A stretch of 64,000 nt of DNA from Calothrix sp. PCC 7103 (GTDB lineage Bacteria > Cyanobacteriota > Cyanobacteriia > Cyanobacteriales > Nostocaceae): NCBI RefSeq assembly GCF_000331305.1, contig NZ_KB217478.1, positions 7,342,317 to 7,406,316 on the forward strand, in the 5' to 3' direction. Positions 18,234 through 25,649 of this stretch are shown here, piece by piece. Within the stretch, counting starts at the first letter, position 1. Each line of letters opens with the position of its first letter. The notes beneath the pieces were generated by a model that saw nothing but the letters and a program-made list of their open reading frames with translations, had not been told where the DNA came from and searched no databases. Both the position numbers and the translations under genes were made by a program.

Positions 18234-18320
18234 AATAAACGGTCGATAAATTTCCACTTGTCTCTGTTGCGGGTTGAATAACCATCCTAAAAGGGCGCCA
18301 TTCTCAATGGCTTTGACGGT
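18234..18320 (-). pseudogene. Remnant of a Uma2-family endonuclease gene
   Basis: The minus strand reads KAIENGALLGWLFNPQQRQV followed by EIYRP, very like the C-terminal core strand pair of Uma2 nucleases (GVxLGWLIDPxxRxVEIYRP). The sequence on both sides is unrelated, and the MITE at 18121-18224 touches the distal end. Only about 30 codons survive, so this is a fossil. Confidence 0.5.
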
Positions 18321-18497
18321 AAGCGCTAGTTTCATACCAAAGAAGCCACCTCTGCTTCTTTTTATACTATGACTGCCGTGTAGCGGGTATAAGTCCTCTA
18401 GACTTGACAATTATGATATATATGTCATATAATTCATGAATGACATGGGAAATAATTTTTTACGATCAATTTGAAGTATGGTTTGACCAACAAGATC

Positions 18498-18692
18498 GGC
18501 TCTTCCGTACTTAACGTGCTAAATTTATTTAAAATAAGCTTGAATTCCTTGTTGGGCAACCATTTGGGACTTTATTTTTCTGCCTTTTAAGCTAGAATCA
18601 TAAATTTAAGACTATAAATGCCTATAAGCCATGATATTAAAGCACATTTATCGATTTTAATCAAAATTTAGCACGCTATCTACGGAAGAACC
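18498..18692. mobile_element. MITE with ISL3-like ends
   Basis: This 195-bp AT-rich element has ~28-bp inverted ends: GGCTCTTCCGTACTTAACGT at the left, and the complement of GGTTCTTCCGTAGATAGCGT at the right, both continuing GCTAAATT. Ends beginning GG.TCTT resemble ISL3-family termini, including the full element at 27567. Flanking 8-mers (18490-18497 and 18693-18700) match at only five positions, so any target duplication has decayed. Confidence 0.6.
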
Positions 18693-18878
18693 TGAAGTTC
18701 TCTCACCTTGAAGCTTTGTTTGCCCATGACACACAAAACGATAATGACTAACCCTGAACATTCTTCAATCTAGTTGGCACACCCACACTTAAAATTTTAA
18801 TATTGGCACCATAAAACTATACATGGGTAAAAGTAGGCATTGCCCACTCGAAAGATACGTAAATTTGTTCAATAATTA

Positions 18879-19039
18879 ATACCAATTTAATATGAAGTTG
18901 CATAGAAGTCCCTCCCCCCAACCCCCTCCCACCGAGGGGAGGGGGAGAAAGATTAAGTTTTAACTCCCCTCTCCCAAGGAAAGGGAGAGGGGTTAGGGGT
19001 GAGGGTTTAAATATATGCGGCTTCACATTAAAACGGTAT
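18879..19039. mobile_element. MITE with ATACC ends
   Basis: This 161-bp element has 25-bp imperfect inverted ends (ATACCAATTTAATATGAAGT at the left, complement of ATACCGTTTTAATGTGAAGC at the right). It has a C-rich/G-rich core (CCCTCCCCCCAACCCCCTCC and GGGAGAGGGGTTAGGGGTGA), a core phrase common in cyanobacterial intergenic repeats. Confidence 0.6.
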
Positions 19040-19059
19040 AAGCTGGATTCCTATAATTG

Positions 19060-19485
19060 TTAACAAATCTGTTTCACAAATTGTTCTAACAATAAACCTT
19101 TTTTGTCAATTAGTTTTTCCAGCCACTCCAAAAAGCTCGAACAGTACCATTCATATTCTCCGTAATTAATAACACGGTAAATACCCCAAGTCCGTTTTCC
19201 TGTGGCATCAAAGGCATAATCTAAACCTAGCTCTTCATTATTCGAGTTTGAGTCTTTTGCTACTTGAACAACGGTAGTACAAAACATCAAATAGCCTTGT
19301 TCATCAATATCAGAATCTCCAAACCTATCCTTGACAAGATGAAAGCCGATTTCTTCTAAAAAACCAAAGATATCTATGACTAATTCACATAAAGGAAAAT
19401 CGACCCTTGCACCTGAGTAGTATTCAAGAAAATCTTTCGTCTGTTTTTTCGGCAAGACTTTTTGCAAAACTGAAAGAGCCTTCAC
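19060..19485 (-). CDS. Unrecognised acidic protein, possible orphan immunity (SUKH-like look)
   Basis: This is a 141-residue soluble protein. Segments such as DFLEYYSGARVDFPLCELVI near the start and YGEYEWYCSSFLEWLEKLID near the end recall SMI1/KNR4 (SUKH) immunity folds, but I cannot confirm the family. The apparent GTG start (19485) overlaps, in another frame, the end of a broken reading frame containing a GEGSFSF motif (19424-19546). The true start may therefore be elsewhere or lost. Its location inside the cargo island is consistent with an immunity gene whose effector has decayed. Confidence 0.5.
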   Translation of the reverse strand: MKALSVLQKVLPKKQTKDFLEYYSGARVDFPLCELVIDIFGFLEEIGFHLVKDRFGDSDIDEQGYLMFCTTVVQVAKDSNSNNEELGLDYAFDATGKRTWGIYRVINYGEYEWYCSSFLEWLEKLIDKKGLLLEQFVKQIC

Positions 19486-19546
19486 CTAACAGAAGAGTCT
19501 TATCTTCAACTTTAATTTTACCTGGCGCCGTCACAAACCCACACAC
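19424..19546 (-). pseudogene. Fragment with DUF2431-like GEGSFSFA motif
   Basis: A 40-codon minus-strand frame reads GKIKVEDKTLLLGEGSFSFA followed by KSLAEKTDERFS and a stop. The LL.GEG.FSFA..LA phrase is the opening motif of DUF2431-type Rossmann methyltransferase-like domains. Upstream the frame is stopped at once, and downstream it ends before the rest of the domain. I read it as the surviving start of a toxin domain truncated by rearrangement; the call rests on one motif. Confidence 0.4.
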
Positions 19547-19668
19547 CTAAATTTGTATCCATACTTAATGTAAATTAAATTAATACATCCATCAATAAAG
19601 CATATTCCATTGACATCTATTAATTTACAAAACTTTATTAAGTATTTATGCTTAAATTAGTACATAGC

Positions 19669-20122
19669 ATATATCTTGCACCTTGATTTTTGCATGTAAT
19701 ATTAATTGCCAAATCTATAACTACGCTCCTACCCGCCTAGGGTTAAAACCCGTAGGCTAATAGCGAAAGTCCATTGAAATGGACTGAATCTAAATGTGAT
19801 ATTAATAACATATTATTTTGATATTAAGAATTAATACGTATAAGTGCAAGATATCAGGAGGCTCCTAACTTGCACATTAAAAAATCCATATACAATCAGG
19901 GTTTGAAAAGATGTGCTAGTTTCATATTTTACTGGTGCGCTTAGGCGCCAGTCGGAGGCTGACCGAACAGCACATTCACGTATTAATTCTGAATGCAAAA
20001 TAAACATGTTTTTAATATTACTTACATCCGCAGTCCATTTAAATGGACTTTTGCTATTAGCCTATGGGTTTTAACCCTAGGCGGGTGTAAGCGTAGTGAT
20101 AGATTGGGCAATAAATATTACA
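19669..20122. repeat. Pair of inverted ~155-bp repeats, MITE-like
   Basis: The left copy (about 19692-19847) and right copy (about 19967-20122) are imperfect reverse complements. The best-matching core is 67 bp: 19720-19786 (CTACGCTCCTACCCGCCTAG...) against 20031-20097 (CAGTCCATTTAAATGGACTT...). The left copy is itself bounded by ATATCTTGCAC (19669) and GTGCAAGATAT (ending 19851), so it looks like a complete MITE. A third partial copy lies near 16052-16085. Confidence 0.7.
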
Positions 20123-20267
20123 TTACAAAATATAGTTATCGCTGTTTTAGTTTTCAAACGGTCTATAAAAGGTGGGCTTAGATGTTTTCCAGCAAAAGTG
20201 AAATTCGGCGCCAGTCTAAGCAGAAATTATTTTATAGAACCTATAACAATCGATTTTTACCAAACTT

Positions 20268-20295
20268 GTAGAGACCAGATTAATACGGTCTCTAC
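20268..20295. terminator. GTAGAGAC palindrome, copy 3, terminator-like
   Basis: A 28-bp imperfect hairpin with arms GTAGAGACC and GGTCTCTAC lies 45 bp past the end of the minus-strand Rpn-type gene (20341). It is a member of the dispersed palindrome family and could serve as that gene's terminator. Confidence 0.5.
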
Positions 20296-20340
20296 ATAAT
20301 ATATTTAATCAGAACACAAAGCGGAATTTACGCTTTTTTG

Positions 20341-21297
20341 TTATTCTGAAACTTCTTCGGATGGTGGAATTTCATTTAGTCGAAGCTGAAATTCTTCTAC
20401 AGAACTTATAACGGCTGATTGCCTAATAAGTTTTTTTAACACATTTATATCTTCTATTGCCTCAAGATGCTCGCTAACTTCTGGTGATACAGTTCCAAAT
20501 CGCGATTCTAATACGGCAACAATTGACTCACGATTTGCTTTAACCATTCCATCTAATTCGATATCTGTAATATAAGGCACTTGTCCTTCCTCCTGAATAC
20601 GCTTAAATTCTTGTTTAAAGGTGATTGCCAATGGTTTTGGTAGTACCATCATCCATTGGATTAAGCGGAATAATTCCAGCACTTCATTTTTAGTATAGCC
20701 CCGTTCATAAAGTCCGCGCACTAAAGTTAACTTAGATTGAAACCTTTGGTTTGGCTTTCCAATAGTATTTAAAGTACTCAAATGTGCCATTATTACCACT
20801 GCAAATGGGTTTAATGAACGCTCTAATTCGCTCCAGAGCGCTTGAAAATCTAATAACTTCACCATTAGATACTTTGTGCCGCTAATAAATCCCCAACGTG
20901 AATAAGCAAATCTTGTCGGGCGCCAATTTTCATTGTCATCACCAAGTACCACTAGACTAATGACTTCTCTGCCATAGTTATCAGATATTCTATTGTTGCT
21001 AACGTGTATTCGTTTGGGGAAATCTTTTTGATATTGAGTTTGGATTTCGATGTGAATCAATACAAAAACTTCTTCTCCGGTATGGAGCCAAACTTTTACT
21101 AGCTTGTCTGCAACCTTATTTCCAATTTCAGCATCTCTAGTTATTTCTCTTAAATCTGTGTCCAATGACTCATAACCTTTTTGCCAATCTATATCTTTAT
21201 GAATGTTTGGAAAACATAGCTGCATAAATGACTCAAAATATACATCTAATGCTTCTTTCCAAGGACTATCGTAGTCTGACAATACTCTTCTTGCCAT
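20341..21297 (-). CDS. Rpn/YhgA-like PD-(D/E)XK nuclease family protein
   Basis: This 318-residue protein belongs to the cyanobacterial Rpn-like (transposase-associated PD-(D/E)XK nuclease) group. Diagnostic parts are RRVLSDYDSPWKEALDVYFE at the N terminus, the EIGNKVADKLVKVWLHTGEE strand, and the HIEIQTQYQKDFPKRIHVSN block holding the E-x-Q catalytic motif. The C-terminal ~90 residues are helical (LESRFGTVSPEVSEHLEAIE). Such genes are scattered in many copies in cyanobacterial genomes and promote recombination in the E. coli relatives. I chose the ATG at 21297, with GGGTGA upstream, over a GTG at 21309. It is unlikely to be CIS cargo because it has no leader. Confidence 0.8.
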   Translation of the reverse strand: MARRVLSDYDSPWKEALDVYFESFMQLCFPNIHKDIDWQKGYESLDTDLREITRDAEIGNKVADKLVKVWLHTGEEVFVLIHIEIQTQYQKDFPKRIHVSNNRISDNYGREVISLVVLGDDNENWRPTRFAYSRWGFISGTKYLMVKLLDFQALWSELERSLNPFAVVIMAHLSTLNTIGKPNQRFQSKLTLVRGLYERGYTKNEVLELFRLIQWMMVLPKPLAITFKQEFKRIQEEGQVPYITDIELDGMVKANRESIVAVLESRFGTVSPEVSEHLEAIEDINVLKKLIRQSAVISSVEEFQLRLNEIPPSEEVSE

Positions 21298-21395
21298 GCA
21301 GAAATTCACCCATTAAAAATTAATAACAATATTATTTTATCAAATAAAAATGCGTTTTAAAAATATTATTTTATAATCAATCAACAAATTTATAA

Positions 21396-21975
21396 AGCAT
21401 GATTAAAAAATAAATAAATGTGTTAAATGCCTTTTTCAGATGACTTATATATTTAATTAATCCCCCAACTCTTTACTCCCTTCCTACTGGAAAATGACCA
21501 ACTATATATGATTCATTACTACAATAAAATACAAATATACACATCGCTATAATCTATATATAAAGATTCGATATTGGGTGTGTCAATATCAAAAACTACA
21601 AAAACTGAGCAGAGCAGTATTATGAACTTGAGCTTCCAGAAACAGAGATTTTGGCAATATTTGAACATCAACCTTTAACTGATGAATTAGTTCAGGCAAT
21701 TAATCCAGATAGTTCTTTAGAAGATTTAGAAGAAGATATTGTTTAAAAATTTTATTTTATTAGAATAAAGCAAATTTATAAAGCATGAATAAATGTGTTA
21801 TACGCCTTTTTAAGATGACATAATATATTTAATTAATCCCTGCAACCCTTTACTCTCTTACTGCTGGAAAATGACCAACTATGTATGATTGATTACTACA
21901 ATGGAATACAACCATACACATAGAAATAATCTATTCATAAAAATTCGATATTGGGTATGTCAATATCAAATACTA
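21396..21975 (+). repeat. Direct duplication of cargo upstream region
   Basis: Copy 1 (about 21396-21599) and copy 2 (about 21776-21975) match along their length: both run from AAAGCATGA through CTGGAAAATGACCAACTAT to the phrase TCGATATTGGGTNTGTCAAT. Copy 1 stops at CTACAAAAACTG, where it joins the immunity fragment; copy 2 continues into the full operator. The phrase TATTGGGTGTGTCAATATC also occurs at the 25.5 and 30.7 kb cargo promoters. Confidence 0.85.
21596..21746 (+). pseudogene. Decayed 3' fragment of the HNH-immunity gene
   Basis: About 145 bp closely match positions 17893-18040 of the immunity gene, with roughly seven differences by eye. The frame is dead: the tryptophan codon of YKNWAE is TGA here, no start precedes it, and the end reads DIV followed by TAA. 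The left junction lies at CTACAAAAACTG, shared with the upstream region, so microhomology recombination is the likely origin. Confidence 0.85.
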
Positions 21976-22026
21976 GACTAAAGTCTAATCTTTTACTAGA
22001 TTTCACCAAATAGATTTAGTTATGAT
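21974..22026 (+). promoter_or_regulatory. Cargo promoter element 2
   Basis: The palindrome TAGACTAAAGTCTA (21974-21987) lies 47 bp before a -10-like TATGAT (22021-22026) in the context AGATTTAGTTATGATCTTG. The downstream gene starts at 22195, so a ~160-nt leader is predicted. Confidence 0.72.
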
Positions 22027-22194
22027 CTTGAAATAAGATATACTATATTAATTTTTGATACTAAAATGCAAATCTATTTTTGAACCAACTGCGTAATTCC
22101 ATCAAAATGTTTTATATAAATCTAGAAGATGCTGATTTTATACTTGTGGAATTAAGCGTAAGTAATTAATTTTACCTAAAGTTAGGGTATTTGT

Positions 22195-23271
22195 ATGGAA
22201 AGGCGTCTGCGTGTGTATGCAAAACAACCCAAGCCAAAAACACAGGATTTCTCGACCGTTCCTGTCCAGGGAATGTTTAATTCGCGTCCATTTGTAGTGC
22301 AGCAAGCAGCAGAGAAAGCACAACAAGCCGACTCTATTAAAACATCTTGGGCGCAAGCCAATAAATATGGGCATAGTCCTACACAAATACAAGCACCTGA
22401 TTCAAATATAAGGGTAGTACAGCCAAAGGTGGAGGCTAAGGCGCCGTTGAAGAGCATACACTCAAACCAAAACCAAATCAGCGCAATGTCAGATATGACA
22501 CAACCTATTCAATGTAATATTGATACAAATGGGGGAACATGGACAACTGATAATTATGAACCCGTTCCAGATGGTGTGGAAATTACTTTGGATTTTGAGC
22601 CTAATGACTCGGTTAATGCGAAGAAAATAGGCTTGATTCAAAAAGTGTTGAAGGTAGAGAGGGGAACAAACTATGACAGAACGACACGAGATAAGATTAA
22701 TAATAAAGAATTTACGACTGATCAGGAAAAACGCAAAGACCAAAGGTCTGATGGAGAAAGTCATATTGACCGCGACATAAAACGTAACAATCCAATTTAT
22801 GGCGCTCCAGATTTAGAACCGGGAGAGGAATTGTCTGCGACTCCTAAAAGAAAGCTAGATATGAGTTCTAAAGCGCAGGACAAAGGAACTGCCCAAAATT
22901 ATCAGCTTGGCTGGCGATATAAAACAATGGGAGTATTTCCAAACAAACGTAGCGCTAAACTATACGATAAACCAAATCTCCCTGGAGCAACCGCTGCAGT
23001 TATAAAAGATGCCAGCAAGAACTCACAAATGATTTTTGAAACTACAGCCGTTTGTATTGACGGAAAACAAAAAGGAACGTATTACGGATCTGTAGAATGG
23101 GGCTTTAATATTAACGATAAATCGGACGCAAAGAAAATACCATTAAGAAAATTAACTGATGGTACGCCTACAGAAGAAATGATTGGTGTTATGGAAAACT
23201 GGAATCGCGGAGAATTTGCAGAAGGTCAACAGAACCCACAAATACCCATACCAAATAGAAATCAATCATAA
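22195..23271 (+). CDS. CIS cargo effector: shared leader + unrecognised C-terminal domain
   Basis: This 358-residue protein has a leader with GMFNSRPFVVQ at residues 26-36, exactly the position seen in three other cargo genes, then SIKTSWAQANKYGHSPTQIQ. The short motifs VVQPK and PIQCN follow. Residues ~105-345 form a mixed alpha/beta domain (GVEITLDFEPNDSVNAKKIG, then GESHIDRDIKRNNPIYGAPD and KGTYYGSVEWGFNINDKSD). I recall similar IGL.Q-containing domains at the ends of DUF4157 proteins, but cannot name a function; no catalytic triad is obvious. It is preceded by promoter element 2 and has no dedicated immunity gene downstream. It is convergent with the C80-like gene. Confidence 0.75.
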   Translation: MERRLRVYAKQPKPKTQDFSTVPVQGMFNSRPFVVQQAAEKAQQADSIKTSWAQANKYGHSPTQIQAPDSNIRVVQPKVEAKAPLKSIHSNQNQISAMSDMTQPIQCNIDTNGGTWTTDNYEPVPDGVEITLDFEPNDSVNAKKIGLIQKVLKVERGTNYDRTTRDKINNKEFTTDQEKRKDQRSDGESHIDRDIKRNNPIYGAPDLEPGEELSATPKRKLDMSSKAQDKGTAQNYQLGWRYKTMGVFPNKRSAKLYDKPNLPGATAAVIKDASKNSQMIFETTAVCIDGKQKGTYYGSVEWGFNINDKSDAKKIPLRKLTDGTPTEEMIGVMENWNRGEFAEGQQNPQIPIPNRNQS

Positions 23272-23449
23272 TTATATTTTCACAGATGCACTGAATTGCT
23301 ATGACAGACCGGGATGAGATAATTTTCCTAACAGATAATACCACCAAAGTATATAAAAGAAATGCAAGGTAACTAAAGACAAATAGCCTACGTACAATCA
23401 ACGGCACCAAGCTTGGTAAAATTCAGAATAGGAATGTTAGTAGGCGCTT

Positions 23450-24469
23450 TTACGGTATCGGTTGGTTGTTAGTAGGCGCCTGTCCCGCGTTAGTAGGCGC
23501 CTGTCCCGCTCCTAATCCTGCTCTTTCAGCTGAGGCGTCTATTAACTGTGCTCTATGCTCGGTTTTATTTTCTCGCACCTCTGATGTCTGATCCGATTTT
23601 ATATTGTGTTCAAAACCCTTCACTACCATTTGTATACCTCGTTCTTGTAGCGCCCTCTGTAACTGTAAAGCTGGAGATGGTCCGTTGTTCTCTCCTCGTT
23701 TCGCACTTTGGCATGCACGTAAATGTATCTCGCCTGCTTCGCCTTGTTGCAACCCTAATTGAACCAGTAAGTTGGCAAGCTTCTCGGGTGTATATCCTCC
23801 TATTAGTCCTGACTCAGTCCCGTGAGCTACTATATGCAAAGTCTCGCCGTTTAGGTTGCTTAAATACAACCTTTGGTACCATTCCGGTTTGTAACTTCTT
23901 CTTGGTCCGTGTTGGGATGACCCGAACCATCTTCTACGTATTTTTTTTGGTAAATTATCACTACTTACACCATAGTCACCAAATTTATCTGGTATTCTAA
24001 GTGGTGGATTGTCTCTATGATGTTGACTGTTTGTAGCAGCACGGTTATTTATACCAGCTACTATATTTGTTGGGTTTCTATCAAAGTCTTCATCCTGTTG
24101 CCTAGTCACATTCGCATAAGCATTTCCTATATATTCGTCATGGTTAGGATTTTCTTTGCCATCAATTCTTTCCTTAGCAATATCCTCAAGCGTAATATCT
24201 TTTGCTGGTCCTCCTATCACTAATGTCTTTTGTTGAATTGGCAATTCTTGCGTTTTGGTTTGTTGATTTTGATGTGTATGTTGGAGGTGATGACCATAAT
24301 GCTCTGCCTGCATTAGCGATTTTTGTAAGTTAGGTTGCTGTGAGTTTTCTTGTTGTTTCTGCTGTACTAGCAATGACCGTGACTCAAACATTCCTTGAAC
24401 TGGAGTGTGAGATAGAGTTGGTGAAAGCGTTTGGGTATGTTTTGTTTGAGTGTAAAGTTGATTTTGCAT
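23450..24469 (-). CDS. CIS cargo effector: shared leader + caspase-like (C80/clan CD) protease
   Basis: This 339-residue protein has a leader with GMFESRSLLVQ at 26-36, then NLQKSLMQAEHYGHHLQHTH. The C-terminal domain (~200-300) shows the clan CD dyad: ETLHIVAHGTESGLIGGY with H216, then GEIHLRACQSAKRG with C253, as in C80 cysteine protease domains of MARTX/TcdA toxins. The His-Cys spacing of 37 is a little short for that family, so another clan CD type is possible. The end (AGQAPTNAGQAPTN) comes from a 21-bp tandem repeat containing GGCGCC. It follows the 24515-25429 gene by 45 bp on the same strand, so the two are probably one operon. No immunity gene is visible. Confidence 0.78.
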   Translation of the reverse strand: MQNQLYTQTKHTQTLSPTLSHTPVQGMFESRSLLVQQKQQENSQQPNLQKSLMQAEHYGHHLQHTHQNQQTKTQELPIQQKTLVIGGPAKDITLEDIAKERIDGKENPNHDEYIGNAYANVTRQQDEDFDRNPTNIVAGINNRAATNSQHHRDNPPLRIPDKFGDYGVSSDNLPKKIRRRWFGSSQHGPRRSYKPEWYQRLYLSNLNGETLHIVAHGTESGLIGGYTPEKLANLLVQLGLQQGEAGEIHLRACQSAKRGENNGPSPALQLQRALQERGIQMVVKGFEHNIKSDQTSEVRENKTEHRAQLIDASAERAGLGAGQAPTNAGQAPTNNQPIP

Positions 24470-24514
24470 ATGTTTATCTTTCTCAAATTCCAGATTTTTT
24501 AAAGGGAATCTAGA

Positions 24515-25429
24515 CTAACTTTGCATTTTTTGTAAAATTAATTGTTCTCCACCTTCTTGAGCTATCATTTCTGGGTCTATATTGAGCTTGGCTTGAACGT
24601 GTTCTTTTACCTGTCTATCACCGTTGGTTACTTCGTCGCGAACTAGTTCTGCGGCGTTTTTTAATTTTACCTGCTGTTTACTATCTTCTGCTTTACTATC
24701 AGATTTAGCTGTCTTTTGTTCAGGAACTTGTTTAACCGCGCGTTGAGTTGCTGCAAATTCTTTGTGTTCTCCAATTATATTCATTGCTTCTCTTTTTTTT
24801 ATATATTGACCGCGCGTTCCATATCTGGGAGTTGGAGTGTTTTTTTTATCATCGTAAGTTGGAGGAGGTGGCATTAATTTTTGTGGACTTGCTAAATTAT
24901 TCGGAATTTGATTATTTAATATACTTGTCCCTTCTGGGATGTGATTTTGTAATTTTACTGTTGCTTGATGTAAATTATTTGTTGCCTGTGATTTTAAACG
25001 CTCTTCTGATTTGTGTTTTTTTTCTTTTTCTTCTTTTTCTACTTTTTCTTTTCTGTTTTCAGCTAAGTGTTTTTGTTGACGGTTTTTATCAGAATTAGTA
25101 GACAAAGCAATACTTAAACCCTGCTCTAGTACTTGGTTATTATTTAATTTACTTGTATCTAAGATTATGCCTGATGCTAGTTCCTCGTCTTCTTCTGCGG
25201 ACATTTGTATTGGCGCCACATTAGAAAGACCTGCACACTGAATTGTATCAAGGTGATGACCGTAACGTTCTGTCTGACTGAAAGATGTTTTTAAGTCTGG
25301 TTGCTGTGATAGAGTTTTTAGTTGCATGGTAAATGGGCGCCGTTGAAGCATTCCGGAATCTAAGCTATTTAAGGAATGAGGCGTTTTTTGCTTCTTTTTT
25401 TCCTCACGCTGGTACATTCGGCTACGCAT
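24515..25429 (-). CDS. CIS cargo effector: shared leader + charged unrecognised region
   Basis: This 304-residue protein has a leader with GMLQRRPFTMQ at 26-36, then DLKTSFSQTERYGHHLDTIQ and a following PIQMS. The middle is highly charged and probably helical (residues ~115-150, Lys/Glu-rich), followed by a proline-rich linker and a C-terminal helical stretch (KNAAELVRDEVTNGDRQVKE). No enzyme motif is seen. The first ~60 codons and the upstream region recur almost unchanged at 30434-30725. A divergent promoter for this gene fits TTGACA and TATTGT on the minus strand (about 25495-25468), next to the shared palindrome. Confidence 0.72.
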   Translation of the reverse strand: MRSRMYQREEKKKQKTPHSLNSLDSGMLQRRPFTMQLKTLSQQPDLKTSFSQTERYGHHLDTIQCAGLSNVAPIQMSAEEDEELASGIILDTSKLNNNQVLEQGLSIALSTNSDKNRQQKHLAENRKEKVEKEEKEKKHKSEERLKSQATNNLHQATVKLQNHIPEGTSILNNQIPNNLASPQKLMPPPPTYDDKKNTPTPRYGTRGQYIKKREAMNIIGEHKEFAATQRAVKQVPEQKTAKSDSKAEDSKQQVKLKNAAELVRDEVTNGDRQVKEHVQAKLNIDPEMIAQEGGEQLILQKMQS

Positions 25430-25509
25430 ATATATGTTCTCACTTAAGTTAAAAAAGAATAACCTACTTTTACAATAGAACCATTATTGGGTGTGTCAAT
25501 ATCAAAGAC

Positions 25510-25562
25510 TAGACTTTAGTCTAATCTTTTACTAGATTTCACTAAATAGATTCAGTTATGAT
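25510..25562 (+). promoter_or_regulatory. Cargo promoter element 3, bidirectional region
   Basis: The palindrome TAGACTTTAGTCTA (25510-25523) is 47 bp before TATGAT (25557-25562), serving the 25650 gene. On the other side, the minus strand has TTGACA, a 16-bp spacer and TATTGT leading to the 24515-25429 gene. One operator could thus control two divergent cargo units. Confidence 0.75.
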
Positions 25563-25649
25563 CTTGAAATAAAATATATTATTGAAATATAAATATATTA
25601 TAAAATATATTTTATTTATTTTTGATACTAAAACACAAGTCTATCTACT

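Larger units (their letters stand above)
18068..19059. other. Repeat-filled intergenic region
   Basis: Nearly 1 kb without an intact gene. It contains a TATAGCA-ended MITE with a nested palindrome (18121-18224), a minus-strand remnant of a Uma2-type nuclease (about 18234-18320), a GGYTCTTCCGTA-ended MITE (18498-18692) and an ATACC-ended MITE (18879-19039). This is a typical decayed insertion hot spot. Confidence 0.75.
19486..20340. other. Intergenic region with inverted MITE-like copies
   Basis: 855 bp without an intact gene. It holds the GEGSFSF fragment end, a repeat pair (19669-19851 and 19967-20122), a short echo of the HNH-gene leader (about 20181-20215) and a GTAGAGAC palindrome (20268-20295). 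Confidence 0.65.
21310..22194. other. Intergenic region with duplicated promoter segment
   Basis: 885 bp containing a ~200-bp direct duplication (21396-21599 and 21776-21975), an immunity-gene fragment between the two copies, and the second cargo promoter element (21974-22026). No intact gene is visible. Confidence 0.75.

Noticed and set aside
20341-21297. Rpn-type nuclease as a CIS cargo
   Set aside because: It has no leader or shared operator and belongs to a family scattered widely in cyanobacteria.
25510-25523. Cargo palindrome as a rho-independent terminator
   Set aside because: It lacks a U tract, lies upstream of gene starts, and keeps fixed spacing to a -10 box in five places.
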